A DNA stretch of 64,000 nt from Xylophilus ampelinus (GCF_901875635.1 NZ_CABFMN010000085.1:11617-75616), one strand, 5' to 3'. Positions 51,012-59,578 are shown, numbered from the stretch's first letter. Notes: generated by a model from the letters alone, not told the origin. Numbers and translations: made by a program.

Positions 51012-52787
51012 TCAGGGCTGTTCCAGCGCCAGGTTGTCCAGCAGGCGCTGGAAGGCTTCCACGGCGAGCTGCATGTCGTCGTTGGTGCTCATCTCGAGCG
51101 GGTTGTGGCTGATGCCGGAGTTGATGCCGCGCACGAAGAGCATGGCCTGCGGCATCACCTCGTGCAGCTTCATCGCATCGTGGCCGGCGCCGCTGGGCAT
51201 GCGAAACAGCGGCACGCCCAGGGCGTCGACGGCTTGCTCCCAGCGCTTCTGCCAGGCCGGGTCGCTCGGCGCGGCGCTGGCGCGCATCGTCTCTTCGAGC
51301 GTGTAGCGCACGCCGCGGCGCGCGCAGATGTCCGCGAGGGCCGCCAGCACGTCGCCCACCACGGCGTCGCGCTGCGCATCGTGAGGCGCGCGGATGTCCA
51401 GGCTGAACCTGCAGTTGCCGGGCACCACGTTGATCGAGCCGTTGGGCACCTGCAGCATGCCGACGGTGGCGACCGAGTCGCGGTCCTTGCCGGCGCGCGC
51501 CTCGGCGAAGAGGATCAGTTCGGCCACGGCGCAGGCCGCGTCGCGCCGGCGGTCCATCGGCGTGGTGCCGGCGTGGCTCGCCATGCCGATCACCTCGCCG
51601 ACGAATCGCACGCTGCCGTTGATCGATGTGACGATGCCCAGCGGCAGGTCCAGCTCGTTGAGCACCGGCCCCTGTTCGATGTGCACCTCGACGAAGCCGA
51701 GGTACTTCGACGGCTCGCGCTGGATCTTCGCAATCTCGTCCAGCTTCAGCCCCGCATGCGCCATCGCCTCGCGCATGGTCACGCCGTCGGCGTCCTGCTG
51801 GTCCAGCCAGGCCGGGTTGAAATGGCCGATCAGCGCGCCCGAGCCGAGGAAGGTGGCCTTGTAGCGCTGGCCTTCCTCCTCCGCGAAACCCACCACCTCG
51901 AAGGCGAAGGGCAGGCGGCGGCCCTGCTTCTTCAGTTCTCGCACGCAGGCCATCGGCACGAAGATGCCGAGTCGGCCGTCGTACTTACCGCCGTTGCGCA
52001 CGGTGTCGTAGTGGCTGCCGGTCAGCAGCGTCTTCGCGCCCGGCGTGGCCGCTTCGTAACGGCCGACCACGTTGCCCACGGCGTCGATCTCCACGCTGTC
52101 GAAGCCGCAGGCGCGCATGTCGGCCGCGATCTGCGCCGCGGCGGCGCGGTGCGCGTCGGTGAGGTAGGTGACGGTGAGCTGGCCCAGCTCGGCGTAGCCC
52201 GGGTCGGTGTGCACCGACAGCGCCTCCTGCCAGTCCCACACCACGTTGCCCAGTTCGGGCGAGACGCCGAACTTGTCGTTGAGCCGGATCTCGGCGATGC
52301 GGTGGATGTTGCGCAGCGACTCGGCGCGCTCGAAGTCCGGGTGGTGGTGCAGCCGGCGCTCGAAGGTGGCGATGATCTCCTTCTTCATGAGGCCAGTGCC
52401 GCGCGGCCCGCGCACCGCCAGGATGAAGGGGAAGCCGAACTTCTCGCCATAGGCCTGGTTGAGCGTGCGGATGTGCGCCAGCTCCTCGGCCGTGCAGTTC
52501 GTCAGGCCCGCCTTGCCCTGCTCGTTGGTCGACTCGGCCGTGAGCGTGTTGGCCTCCATCTGCTTGCCCGCGAGCTCCGGGTGCATGCGGATCAGCGTGA
52601 GCTGCTGCTCCGCCGGCGCGGTGGACACGGCCTGCGCCATCGCGTGCTTGAGGTGCTGCAGCGAGCGGAAGGGGCGCGTGGCGATCGCCTTCTCGGCCAC
52701 CCAGGGCGAGTGCTCGTAGGTGCCGTCGAGCAGCGCGACCGCCTCGGACGCGCTGGCGGCGTTGAGTTGTTCGATGGTGATGGGCAT
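51012..52787 (-). CDS. Fused OHCU decarboxylase (UraD) and allantoate amidohydrolase (AllC)
   Basis: 591 residues joining two purine-catabolism enzymes. Residues about 1-165 are UraD, with the catalytic His69 in RMHPELAGK and the loop TNEQGKAGL, which decarboxylates OHCU to S-allantoin. Residues about 175-591 are the M20-type amidohydrolase, with metal ligands His259, Asp270 and Glu304/305 (GSHYDTVRNGGKYDGRLG, GFAEEEGQRY), which hydrolyses allantoate. The PuuE gene, acting between them, lies one base upstream in the same operon. Fusion implies co-regulation of non-adjacent steps. Confidence 0.93.
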   Translation of the reverse strand: MPITIEQLNAASASEAVALLDGTYEHSPWVAEKAIATRPFRSLQHLKHAMAQAVSTAPAEQQLTLIRMHPELAGKQMEANTLTAESTNEQGKAGLTNCTAEELAHIRTLNQAYGEKFGFPFILAVRGPRGTGLMKKEIIATFERRLHHHPDFERAESLRNIHRIAEIRLNDKFGVSPELGNVVWDWQEALSVHTDPGYAELGQLTVTYLTDAHRAAAAQIAADMRACGFDSVEIDAVGNVVGRYEAATPGAKTLLTGSHYDTVRNGGKYDGRLGIFVPMACVRELKKQGRRLPFAFEVVGFAEEEGQRYKATFLGSGALIGHFNPAWLDQQDADGVTMREAMAHAGLKLDEIAKIQREPSKYLGFVEVHIEQGPVLNELDLPLGIVTSINGSVRFVGEVIGMASHAGTTPMDRRRDAACAVAELILFAEARAGKDRDSVATVGMLQVPNGSINVVPGNCRFSLDIRAPHDAQRDAVVGDVLAALADICARRGVRYTLEETMRASAAPSDPAWQKRWEQAVDALGVPLFRMPSGAGHDAMKLHEVMPQAMLFVRGINSGISHNPLEMSTNDDMQLAVEAFQRLLDNLALEQP

Positions 52788-52788
52788 G

Positions 52789-53742
52789 TCAGGCTTTCGG
52801 CTGGGGCTGGTACGGGTGCACCTTCTTCCAGTGCTGCGCGATGTCGATGCGGCGGCAGATCCAAACCCGCTCGTGCTTCTGGATGTGGTCCAGGAAGCGC
52901 TGCAGCGCGCCGATGCGGCCCGGCTTGCCGAGCAGGCGGCAGTGCATGCCGATGCTCATCATCTTGGGCGCGTCCTCGCCCTCGGCATAGAGCGCGTCGA
53001 AGCTGTCGCGCAGGTAGGTGAAGAAGTGTTCGCCGGTGTTGAAGCCCTGCGCCTGCACGAAGCGCATGTCGTTGCAATCGAGCGAGTAGGGCACCACCAG
53101 GTGGGGCGCAACGCTGCCGTCGGTCTTGGTGACTTCGGTCCAGAAGGGCAGATCGTCGCCGTAGTAGTCGCTGTCGTACTCGTAGTCGCCACGGTCCACC
53201 ACCAGGCGGCGGGTGTTGGGGCTGTCGCGGCCGGTGTACCAGCCCTGCGGCCACTGGCCGCCGGTCATGTCGCGCAGCACGTGCGTGGCCAGCTCCATGT
53301 GGCGGCGCTCGTAGCTCTCGGGGATGTTCTGGTAGTGGATCCAGCGCAGGCCGTGGTTGGCGATCTCGTAGCCGTTCTTCACGAACACCTGCAGGAGTTC
53401 GGGGTAGCGCTGCACCGCCATGCCCACCGCGAAGATGGTCATCGGCAGGCCGCGCTTCTCGAACTCGCGCAGGATGCGCCACACGCCGGCGCGCGAGCCG
53501 TACTCGTACATCGACTCCATGGTCATGTGGCGGTTCTCGTAGGCCGCGGCCGTGACCATTTCCGACAGGAAGGTCTCGGTGGCCGCATCGCCGTGCAGCG
53601 GGCTGTTCTCGCCGCCTTCCTCGTAGTTGAGGACGAAGTTCACTGCGATCTTCGCGCGGCCGGGCCACTGGGCATGCGGCACGTCGCGGCCGTAGCCGAC
53701 CATGTCGCGGGGGTAGGGCGGGTTGCTGGTGTCTTCACTCAT
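52789..53742 (-). CDS. puuE: Allantoinase PuuE (polysaccharide-deacetylase fold)
   Basis: 317 residues. PuuE opens allantoin to allantoate by a route unrelated to AllB. Motifs PRDMVGYGRD, NYEEGGENSPLHGD, YEYGSRAGVWRIL, EIANHGLRWIHYQN and the ICRRIDIAQHW end are characteristic. ATG 53742 is used. The gene is one base upstream of the UraD-AllC fusion, so the two are co-translated. Confidence 0.94.
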   Translation of the reverse strand: MSEDTSNPPYPRDMVGYGRDVPHAQWPGRAKIAVNFVLNYEEGGENSPLHGDAATETFLSEMVTAAAYENRHMTMESMYEYGSRAGVWRILREFEKRGLPMTIFAVGMAVQRYPELLQVFVKNGYEIANHGLRWIHYQNIPESYERRHMELATHVLRDMTGGQWPQGWYTGRDSPNTRRLVVDRGDYEYDSDYYGDDLPFWTEVTKTDGSVAPHLVVPYSLDCNDMRFVQAQGFNTGEHFFTYLRDSFDALYAEGEDAPKMMSIGMHCRLLGKPGRIGALQRFLDHIQKHERVWICRRIDIAQHWKKVHPYQPQPKA

Positions 53743-53776
53743 GTCGATCGGCTTTCTCGAAGGCGGAAGGGGGTCA

Positions 53777-53932
53777 GAGGCTGAGAGTTTTTTGGCCGCG
53801 CCCGAAAGGCACGTCAAGACGCCCCGGATCGAGGCGCAAAGCGCAGCCATAGCTCGGGCTATGGCGAGCATTTGCAACGACGAGTCGGGGTTTGGCGTGC
53901 AAGGCGGGCATGGACAAAAGACTCTCAGCCTC
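53777..53932. repeat. Complex inverted repeat, family D, between gntR and puuE
   Basis: Outer 12-bp perfect arms GAGGCTGAGAGT (53777-53788) and ACTCTCAGCCTC (53921-53932) enclose a 132-bp segment. Inside is a hairpin GCCATAGC-tcgg-GCTATGGC (53846-53865). The element ends one base before the GntR stop codon TGA. Confidence 0.75.
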
Positions 53933-54607
53933 TCAGGACAGGGCGAGCGACACGTCGCTCGTCGGCACCTTGCGGTCGAAGGTCAGGTTGGCCTCGACGT
54001 TCAGCAGGTGGTCGGTCATCAGGCGCACGGCGCGTTCCTCGTCCTTGGCCGCCAGGGCCCTGACGATGTCGGCGTGCTCGTCGTTGGAGTGCTCGGCGGC
54101 GCTGGAGCTCTGGTACATCAGCGTGATGAGCGCGCAGCGCGAGATCAGCTCGCCCAGCATCTGCGCCAGCACCTGGTTGCCCATGAGTTCGGCCATGCGC
54201 ACGTGGAAGTCGCCGAGCAGTTCGGTGCGGCCGGAGACGTCCTCGCCGGCCACGGCGGACCGTTCGAGCGCGACGTGCTCCTTCAGCGCCTTGATCTTGG
54301 CGGGGGTGACGGTGCGCACGAACTCGCGCGTCATCGCGGCCTCGAGCATGCGGCGCACCGCGAAGACCTGCCGCGCCTCGTCGGCCGCCGGTGCAGCCAC
54401 GAAGGCGCCGCGCGCGGGCTCCAGCCGGATCAGCCGGTTCTGCGACAGCTGGAACAACGCTTGGCGCACCAGCGTGCGCGAAACGCCGAAGTGGTCGGCC
54501 AGCTTCTGCTCGGCGAGCTTGCTCCCCGGCTGCAGCCGGTGCTCCACAATGGCCTTGGTCAGGGCATCGACGATCGCGCGGGTCGTGGTCGGCTCCATGC
54601 GGGGCAT
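53933..54607 (-). CDS. GntR-family regulator, FCD type
   Basis: 224 residues: winged helix at about 10-75 (QPGSKLAEQKLADHFGVSRT, RLIRLEPARGAFVA) and an FCD effector domain at about 85-215 with the metal-type acidic and His residues. It is divergent from uraH, with CTGTATACACT in the gap, and is the likely regulator of the purine island. ATG 54607 is used; ATG 54598 is also open. The ligand is unknown, with a ureide a reasonable guess. Confidence 0.88.
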   Translation of the reverse strand: MPRMEPTTTRAIVDALTKAIVEHRLQPGSKLAEQKLADHFGVSRTLVRQALFQLSQNRLIRLEPARGAFVAAPAADEARQVFAVRRMLEAAMTREFVRTVTPAKIKALKEHVALERSAVAGEDVSGRTELLGDFHVRMAELMGNQVLAQMLGELISRCALITLMYQSSSAAEHSNDEHADIVRALAAKDEERAVRLMTDHLLNVEANLTFDRKVPTSDVSLALS

Positions 54608-54627
54608 GATAGTGCTGCACGGCAAAT

Positions 54628-54638
54628 CTGTATACACT
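54628..54638. promoter_or_regulatory. Shared regulatory motif, site 1
   Basis: CTGTATACACT lies in the gntR-uraH gap with a GTATAC palindrome at its centre. The identical 11-mer occurs upstream of puuD at 56642-56652. Confidence 0.6.
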
Positions 54639-54689
54639 TTTGTCGACCGAACTTCATCATCGAATCTTTAGTCAGCAAGGAGTAGCCCC

Positions 54690-55040
54690 ATGGGCCTGAG
54701 CACCCACGTACTGGACACGATGCACGGCTGCCCCGCTGCGGGCATGGACGTCGCGCTCTACACCACCGATGGCGAGGCCGCCACGCTGGTGCGCCGCTTC
54801 ACGCTGAACCACGACGGGCGCAGCGATGCGCCGCTGTACGACAGCAGCACGCTCAAGGTCGGCACCTACCGGCTGGTGTTCGATGTCGCGGGCTACTTCA
54901 AGGCGCGCGGCGTCGAGCTGCCGCGGCCCAACTTCCTGAACAGGGTGGCGCTGGACTTCGGCGTGGCGCACACCGACCAGCACTACCACGTGCCCCTGCT
55001 GGTGAGCCCGTGGAGCTACTCCACCTACCGCGGTTCCTGA
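54690..55040 (+). CDS. uraH: 5-hydroxyisourate hydrolase
   Basis: 116-residue transthyretin-like enzyme that hydrolyses 5-hydroxyisourate to OHCU, the step before UraD. The N-terminal STHVLDT carries a catalytic His, and the protein ends in the diagnostic YRGS. PRPNFLNRV and the HYHVPLLVSP strand are also standard. AAGGAG at 54677-54682 supports ATG 54690. It is divergent from the GntR regulator. Confidence 0.96.
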   Translation: MGLSTHVLDTMHGCPAAGMDVALYTTDGEAATLVRRFTLNHDGRSDAPLYDSSTLKVGTYRLVFDVAGYFKARGVELPRPNFLNRVALDFGVAHTDQHYHVPLLVSPWSYSTYRGS

Positions 55041-55060
55041 GCGGATTTCATGGCCGAATC

Positions 55061-55109
55061 GGGCTGCAGCGCCCGCGGTACGGGCGGCACCAGCTATCGT
55101 TTCGATAGC
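55061..55109 (-). repeat. Dispersed palindromic repeat, family A, copy 10
   Basis: Reverse orientation: CTGCAGCGCCCG and CGGGCGG hairpin, then GCTA (55093-55096), nine bases, TAGC (55106-55109). It lies between convergent uraH and the lipoprotein gene. Confidence 0.8.
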
Positions 55110-55118
55110 AAATTGGCT

Positions 55119-55619
55119 TCAGGGCGCGGCCTGCAGCTGGCCTTCGCTCAACGTGTCGAGCTGAAAGCGGCCACTCTCGTCCCAGAGCCAGGTGTCGGTC
55201 CACACGACGGCGCCGAGCCGCGGCGACACCGGGTACGGCGCCGCCGCGAGCACCGTGCGCTCGATGCCGGCGATGGCGTCGGGTGCATGCTGCGGCGCGC
55301 GCAGCCAGTGCAGCGATTTCACCTGCCCGGCCGAATCGATGCCCACCTGCAGTGTGCCGATGGCGTACAACAGCGGCGGCAGCTGGCCGCGGTAGATCCG
55401 GCTGCTGTTGAGCGCATAGATGTGGCGCGCCGCATCGCGCCGGTAGTCGCGCGCGCTGGCGGCGCTGGAGCTGGCCGGGCGCCCGCCCGAGGCGGTGGGG
55501 GCAGCATCGGACAACTGGCCGGGGACCTTGCCGCCAGTGCCGCAACCGGCGAGCCACAGGGCAGTGAGCAAGGCTGCGCCCATCGAGAGGCGGCGGATCG
55601 AGGGGAACGAACGAATCAT
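55119..55619 (-). CDS. Lipoprotein with a TonB C-terminal-like domain
   Basis: 166 residues. Lipobox LWLAGC follows a hydrophobic leader, so the product is probably a lipid-anchored periplasmic protein. After a Ser/Ala linker the domain (RDYRRDAARHIYALNSSRIY, LQVGIDSAGQVKSLHWLRAP) resembles the TonB C-terminal fold. It is not a full TonB. It faces uraH tail to tail in the purine island; a link to urate uptake is only a guess. ATG 55619 is used. Confidence 0.78.
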   Translation of the reverse strand: MIRSFPSIRRLSMGAALLTALWLAGCGTGGKVPGQLSDAAPTASGGRPASSSAASARDYRRDAARHIYALNSSRIYRGQLPPLLYAIGTLQVGIDSAGQVKSLHWLRAPQHAPDAIAGIERTVLAAAPYPVSPRLGAVVWTDTWLWDESGRFQLDTLSEGQLQAAP

Positions 55620-55684
55620 GCGCGGCGTTATACCTGCTGGTCGCCAGCGCGCGGTGACGGAAGGTGTCGTGCATGAACGCAGCG

Positions 55685-55757
55685 CCGGGCCGCCCCCAGC
55701 AAGTTCGCGCCCCCTTGGGAGGCAGACAGGACACGCAGTCCCGAGCGAGGGGGCCAT
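55685..55757. repeat. GC-rich dispersed repeat, family F, copy 2
   Basis: GCCGGGCCGCCCC with CGCGCCCCCTTGGGAGGC and a GAGGGGGCC end. It resembles the sequence at 38585-38635. It lies just upstream of xdhC. Confidence 0.4.
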
Positions 55758-55758
55758 C

Positions 55759-56589
55759 ATGAACGCCGGTGTGGGAGCCCTCGACGACTGCCTGGCGCGG
55801 CTCGCGCGCGAGGACGGCGTGCTGGTGCGCGTCGATGGCACGCAGGGCTCGGCGCCGCGCGAGGCCGGCACCTGGATGGCTGTGTGGCGCGACGCGCTCA
55901 CCGGCACCATCGGGGGCGGACAGCTGGAGTTCCAGGCCATCCAGGCCGCGCGAGCGCTGCTCGAGGGCGCCGAAGGCGCACCCTGCGAGGCGGCAGCCTT
56001 GCGCTATCCGCTCGGCCCCAGCCTAGGCCAGTGCTGCGGCGGCGTCGTGTTCCTGCGCTACGAACGCATCGTCGCTGCGGACGCCAATCGCCTGCGCCGC
56101 GAACTCACAGAAAACCTGAGGCCGGTGGCGCTCTTCGGCGGCGGTCATGTGGGCGCCGCCATTGCGCGCTTGCTGTCCACGCTGCCCTATGCCGTGCGCT
56201 GGATCGACAGCCGCGACGGCGTGTTCCCGGCGGCGCTGCCCGCCCAGGTCCACACCGAGCACAGCGAGCCGGTGCAGGACGCGGTCGCCGACCTGCCGGC
56301 CGGCTCGCACGTGCTCGTCATGAGCTTCAGCCACGCCGAGGACCTGGACATCGTCATCGCCTGCCTGAAGCGCCTGCGCGAGCGCGACGACCTCCCCTAC
56401 GTCGGCCTCATCGGCAGCAGGACCAAGTGGGCCACCTTCCGCCATCGGCTGGAGGCGCGCGGCTTCACCGAGGCGGAGATGGACCGCATTACCTGCCCCA
56501 TCGGCATCCCGGGCATCACCGGCAAGGAGCCGGAGGTGATCGCGGTCGCGGTGGCGGCACAGTTATTGCAAATTCACGAACGGGCCTAG
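55759..56589 (+). CDS. xdhC: Xanthine dehydrogenase accessory protein XdhC
   Basis: 276-residue molybdenum-cofactor sulphurase-binding chaperone for xanthine dehydrogenase. Motifs TQGSAPREAGTWMAV, GTIGGGQLEFQA, LGQCCGGVV, and the NAD-binding-like LFGGGHVGAAIARLL are present, with GIPGITGKEPEVIAVAVAAQLL at the end. The xanthine dehydrogenase subunits (xdhA, xdhB) are not in the window. ATG 55759 begins just after a dispersed repeat. Confidence 0.94.
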   Translation: MNAGVGALDDCLARLAREDGVLVRVDGTQGSAPREAGTWMAVWRDALTGTIGGGQLEFQAIQAARALLEGAEGAPCEAAALRYPLGPSLGQCCGGVVFLRYERIVAADANRLRRELTENLRPVALFGGGHVGAAIARLLSTLPYAVRWIDSRDGVFPAALPAQVHTEHSEPVQDAVADLPAGSHVLVMSFSHAEDLDIVIACLKRLRERDDLPYVGLIGSRTKWATFRHRLEARGFTEAEMDRITCPIGIPGITGKEPEVIAVAVAAQLLQIHERA

Positions 56590-56641
56590 GGTTTCCCACA
56601 GCAGGGCGCCGATCAAAAAAATCACGATGCAAGCGCCCGAA

Positions 56642-56652
56642 CTGTATACACT
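56642..56652. promoter_or_regulatory. Shared regulatory motif, site 2
   Basis: CTGTATACACT, identical to site 1 in the gntR-uraH gap. It lies 136 bases upstream of puuD. Confidence 0.55.
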
Positions 56653-56788
56653 CCAGTCCACAACACGCCGCAGCGGAGCGCGATGCATCCCCACGATGCC
56701 GACGTTCGCGGCCCTTTCTCTGCTCACAGAGCCCGCGGTGGTGAGCAGGCCGGAATGCGGCGCCATGGCGCGCCGCGAGGGTTGAGCG

Positions 56789-57994
56789 ATGGAAAGCTAT
56801 TACCTCGACTGGGCCAACCTGCTGCTGCGCTGGGTCCACGTCATCACCGCGATCGCATGGATCGGCGCGTCCTTCTACTTCGTGATGCTGGACAACAGCC
56901 TCGAAAAGCCGCAGGACCAGGAGTCTCTCGACAAGGGCGTCGGCGGCGAGCAGTGGGCCGTGCACGGCGGCGGCTTCTACAACATGCAGAAGTACCTGCT
57001 GGCACCCAGGAAGCTGCCCGACCACCTGCACTGGTCGTACTGGGAGAGCTATTCCACCTGGATCTCGGGCTTCACGCTGTTCACGATGTCCTATCTGTGG
57101 AACGCGAGCACCTACCTGATCGACAAGTCCAAGATGGACTGGCAGCCCGGTGCCGCCATCGGCGTGGCGCTGGCCTTCTTCGTCGTGTTCTGGATGGTGT
57201 ACGACGGCATCTGCCAGGTCTTCGGGCGCCGCAAGAACGGCGACACCATCGTCGGCGTGCTGGTCGCGCTCTTCATCGCTTTCGCCACCTGGCTGGCCTG
57301 CCAGTGGTTCGCCGGCCGCGCGGCCTTCCTGCTGGTGGGCGCCATGATGGCCACCACCATGAGCGCCAACGTGTTCTTCTGGATCATCCCCGGCCAGCGC
57401 AAGAACGTGGCGGCGCTGCGCGAAGGCAAGCCGGTCGACCCGGTGCACGGCCAGCGCGGCAAGCAGCGCAGCGTGCACAACACGTACTTCACGCTGCCGG
57501 TGCTGTTCGCGATGCTGAGCAACCACTACAGCTTCACCTACACGCACAAGTACAACTGGATCGTGCTGCTGCTCATCATGCTGGGCGGCGCGGCGATCCG
57601 GCAGTTCTTCGTGGTGCGGCACCGCTTCAAGCTGGGCAATGCGAAGAACCCGCTGCCCTATGCGCTCTTCGGCATCGCCGTGCTGGGCCTGACCATCGTG
57701 TGGATGAAGCCCGAGCCGGTGGCCGCGCCCGCGCCGTCGGCCACCGCTGCGCCGGTGGCCTATGCCGAAGTCCAGAAGGTGCTGGAGCAGCGCTGCTACA
57801 TGTGCCACGGTGCCGCCGTGCAGATGAAGAACGTGCGCCTGGACACGCCCGAGCAGGTGGCGGCGCATGCACAGGCCGTCTACCAGCAGGTGGTCGTGAC
57901 GAAGATCATGCCGATGAACAACGCCACCGGCATGACCGACGCCGAGCGCGCGCTGGTCGGCAAGTGGTTCAACAGCGGCGCCAAAACGAACTGA
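56789..57994 (+). CDS. puuD: Membrane-bound urate hydroxylase PuuD
   Basis: 401 residues with about eight membrane helices and a C-terminal cytochrome c domain. It oxidises urate to 5-hydroxyisourate, passing electrons to cytochromes instead of making hydrogen peroxide. The haem motif is Cys336-x-x-Cys339-His340 (CYMCHG), and the axial Met is likely in KIMPMNNATGMT. The N-terminal part (WVHVITAIAWIGASFYFVML) is typical of PuuD. GAGGG precedes ATG 56789. It replaces the soluble uricase step. Confidence 0.95.
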   Translation: MESYYLDWANLLLRWVHVITAIAWIGASFYFVMLDNSLEKPQDQESLDKGVGGEQWAVHGGGFYNMQKYLLAPRKLPDHLHWSYWESYSTWISGFTLFTMSYLWNASTYLIDKSKMDWQPGAAIGVALAFFVVFWMVYDGICQVFGRRKNGDTIVGVLVALFIAFATWLACQWFAGRAAFLLVGAMMATTMSANVFFWIIPGQRKNVAALREGKPVDPVHGQRGKQRSVHNTYFTLPVLFAMLSNHYSFTYTHKYNWIVLLLIMLGGAAIRQFFVVRHRFKLGNAKNPLPYALFGIAVLGLTIVWMKPEPVAAPAPSATAAPVAYAEVQKVLEQRCYMCHGAAVQMKNVRLDTPEQVAAHAQAVYQQVVVTKIMPMNNATGMTDAERALVGKWFNSGAKTN

Positions 57995-58020
57995 GACGCG
58001 CGCTGTGATCCTTGTCTGGC

Positions 58021-58130
58021 CCTCTCCCCGCTGGGGAGAGGCAGGGTGAGGGGCTTGCGGCGGTGGATGAAGCGCGGCGCAGTGCATGGGCGCAAGCCCT
58101 CACCCCAACCCTCTCCCAGAGGGAGAGGGG
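58021..58130. repeat. Long inverted repeat, family C, copy 2
   Basis: CCCTCTCCCCGCTGGGGAGA and GGGTGAGGGG face CCCTCACCCCAACCCTCTCC and a GGGAGAGGGG tail. It lies between convergent puuD and the deaminase gene. Confidence 0.8.
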
Positions 58131-58143
58131 CCCGATGCCGCGC

Positions 58144-59562
58144 TCAGCGTGCGGCGTTGGCCAGTTCGACCGCCAGCCGGTTGTGGCGCTCGACCAGCGG
58201 TTCCAACTCGACGGTGGCCAGATGCCCTTTGCGCACCACCACGCGCCCGTTGACCACCGTGTACGCCGCCTGCGGGCTGGCGCACAGCAGCAGGCTGGCG
58301 ACCGGGTCGTGCACCGCGCCGCCCGCGAAGCCGAGGGTGCGCAGGTCGAACAGCGCCAGGTCGGCGCACATGCCCGGCGCCAGGTGGCCGATGTCGCTGC
58401 GGCTCAGCACCTGCGCACCGCCGCGGGTGGCCACCTCGAGCACGTTGCGCGCGGTCATCTCGGCCGGGCCGTGGTCGCAGCCGAAATCCCAACGGCCATC
58501 GGGCCCGATGGCCGGGGCGTCCAGCGAGCGCCGCACGCGCGCCAGCAGCAGCGCCTGCCGCGCTTCGCCCACCATGTGGGCGCCGTCGTTGCTGGCGCTG
58601 CCGTCCACGCCCAGGCCCACGGGCACGCCGGCGTCGAGCATCTGCCGCAGCGGCGCGATGCCCGAGGCCAGGCGCATGTTGCTGCACGGGCAATGGGCGA
58701 CGCCCGTGCGTGTGCGCGCAAAGAGGCCGATGCCCGGCGCGTCGAGCTTCACGCAGTGCGCGTGCCACACGTCGTCGCCCAGCCAGCCCAGGTCCTGCGC
58801 GTACTCGGCCGGCGTGCAGCCGAATTGCTCGCGCGTGTAGGCGATGTCGTGATCGTTCTCGGCCAGATGGGTGTGCAGGCGCACCTTGTAGGCCCGCGCG
58901 AGCCGGGCCGACTCGCGCATCAGGTCGCGGCTCACCGAGAAGGGCGAGCACGGCGCCACGGCCACGTTCACCATCGCGCCGTGCGCGCGGTCGTGCCAGC
59001 GCTCGATGAGGCGCTGCGTCTCGGCCAGGATGGCGTCTTCCTTCTCGACCACGCGGTCGGGCGGCAGACCGCCCTGCGATTCGCCCAGGCTCATGCTGCC
59101 GCGCGATGCGGTGAAGCGCATGCCGATGCGCTGCGCGGCCTCGATGCTGTCCTCCAGGTTGATGCCGTTGGGATAGATGTAGAGGTGGTCGCTGCTGGTC
59201 GTGCAGCCCGAGAGCAGCAGTTCGGCCATCGCCACCTGCGTCGACACCTGCACCATCTCCGGCGTCAGCCCGGCCCAGATCGGGTACAGCCCGCGCAGCC
59301 AGCCGAAGAGCTCGGCATCCTGCGTGGCAGGGATCGCCCGGGTCAGCGACTGGGTCATGTGATGATGCGTGTTGACCATGCCCGGCATGACCAGGTGGCC
59401 GCGCGCATCGATCACCTCGTCGGCCTCGGCGGGCAGATCCGCCGCTGGGCCGATGGCCGCGATGCGATGCCCGTCCACCAGCACCGAGGCGCCGCGCAAC
59501 TCGCGCCGCTGATCGTCGAATGTGGCCACGCAGTCGGCGTTGTGGATCAGCAAGGTCGTCAT
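58144..59562 (-). CDS. 8-oxoguanine deaminase
   Basis: 472-residue amidohydrolase that deaminates 8-oxoguanine to urate. The HxH metal pair is His66/His68 in VNTHHHMTQS, with RLHTHLAENDHD and the late metal Asp in LGVDGSASND. SGCTTSSDHLYIYPNG is typical of this branch, which separates it from guanine and cytosine deaminases. ATG 59562 is used. It feeds directly into PuuD and is divergent from the glycerate kinase gene. Confidence 0.9.
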   Translation of the reverse strand: MTTLLIHNADCVATFDDQRRELRGASVLVDGHRIAAIGPAADLPAEADEVIDARGHLVMPGMVNTHHHMTQSLTRAIPATQDAELFGWLRGLYPIWAGLTPEMVQVSTQVAMAELLLSGCTTSSDHLYIYPNGINLEDSIEAAQRIGMRFTASRGSMSLGESQGGLPPDRVVEKEDAILAETQRLIERWHDRAHGAMVNVAVAPCSPFSVSRDLMRESARLARAYKVRLHTHLAENDHDIAYTREQFGCTPAEYAQDLGWLGDDVWHAHCVKLDAPGIGLFARTRTGVAHCPCSNMRLASGIAPLRQMLDAGVPVGLGVDGSASNDGAHMVGEARQALLLARVRRSLDAPAIGPDGRWDFGCDHGPAEMTARNVLEVATRGGAQVLSRSDIGHLAPGMCADLALFDLRTLGFAGGAVHDPVASLLLCASPQAAYTVVNGRVVVRKGHLATVELEPLVERHNRLAVELANAAR

Positions 59563-59578
59563 TGAGCAAAGCCTTTTC

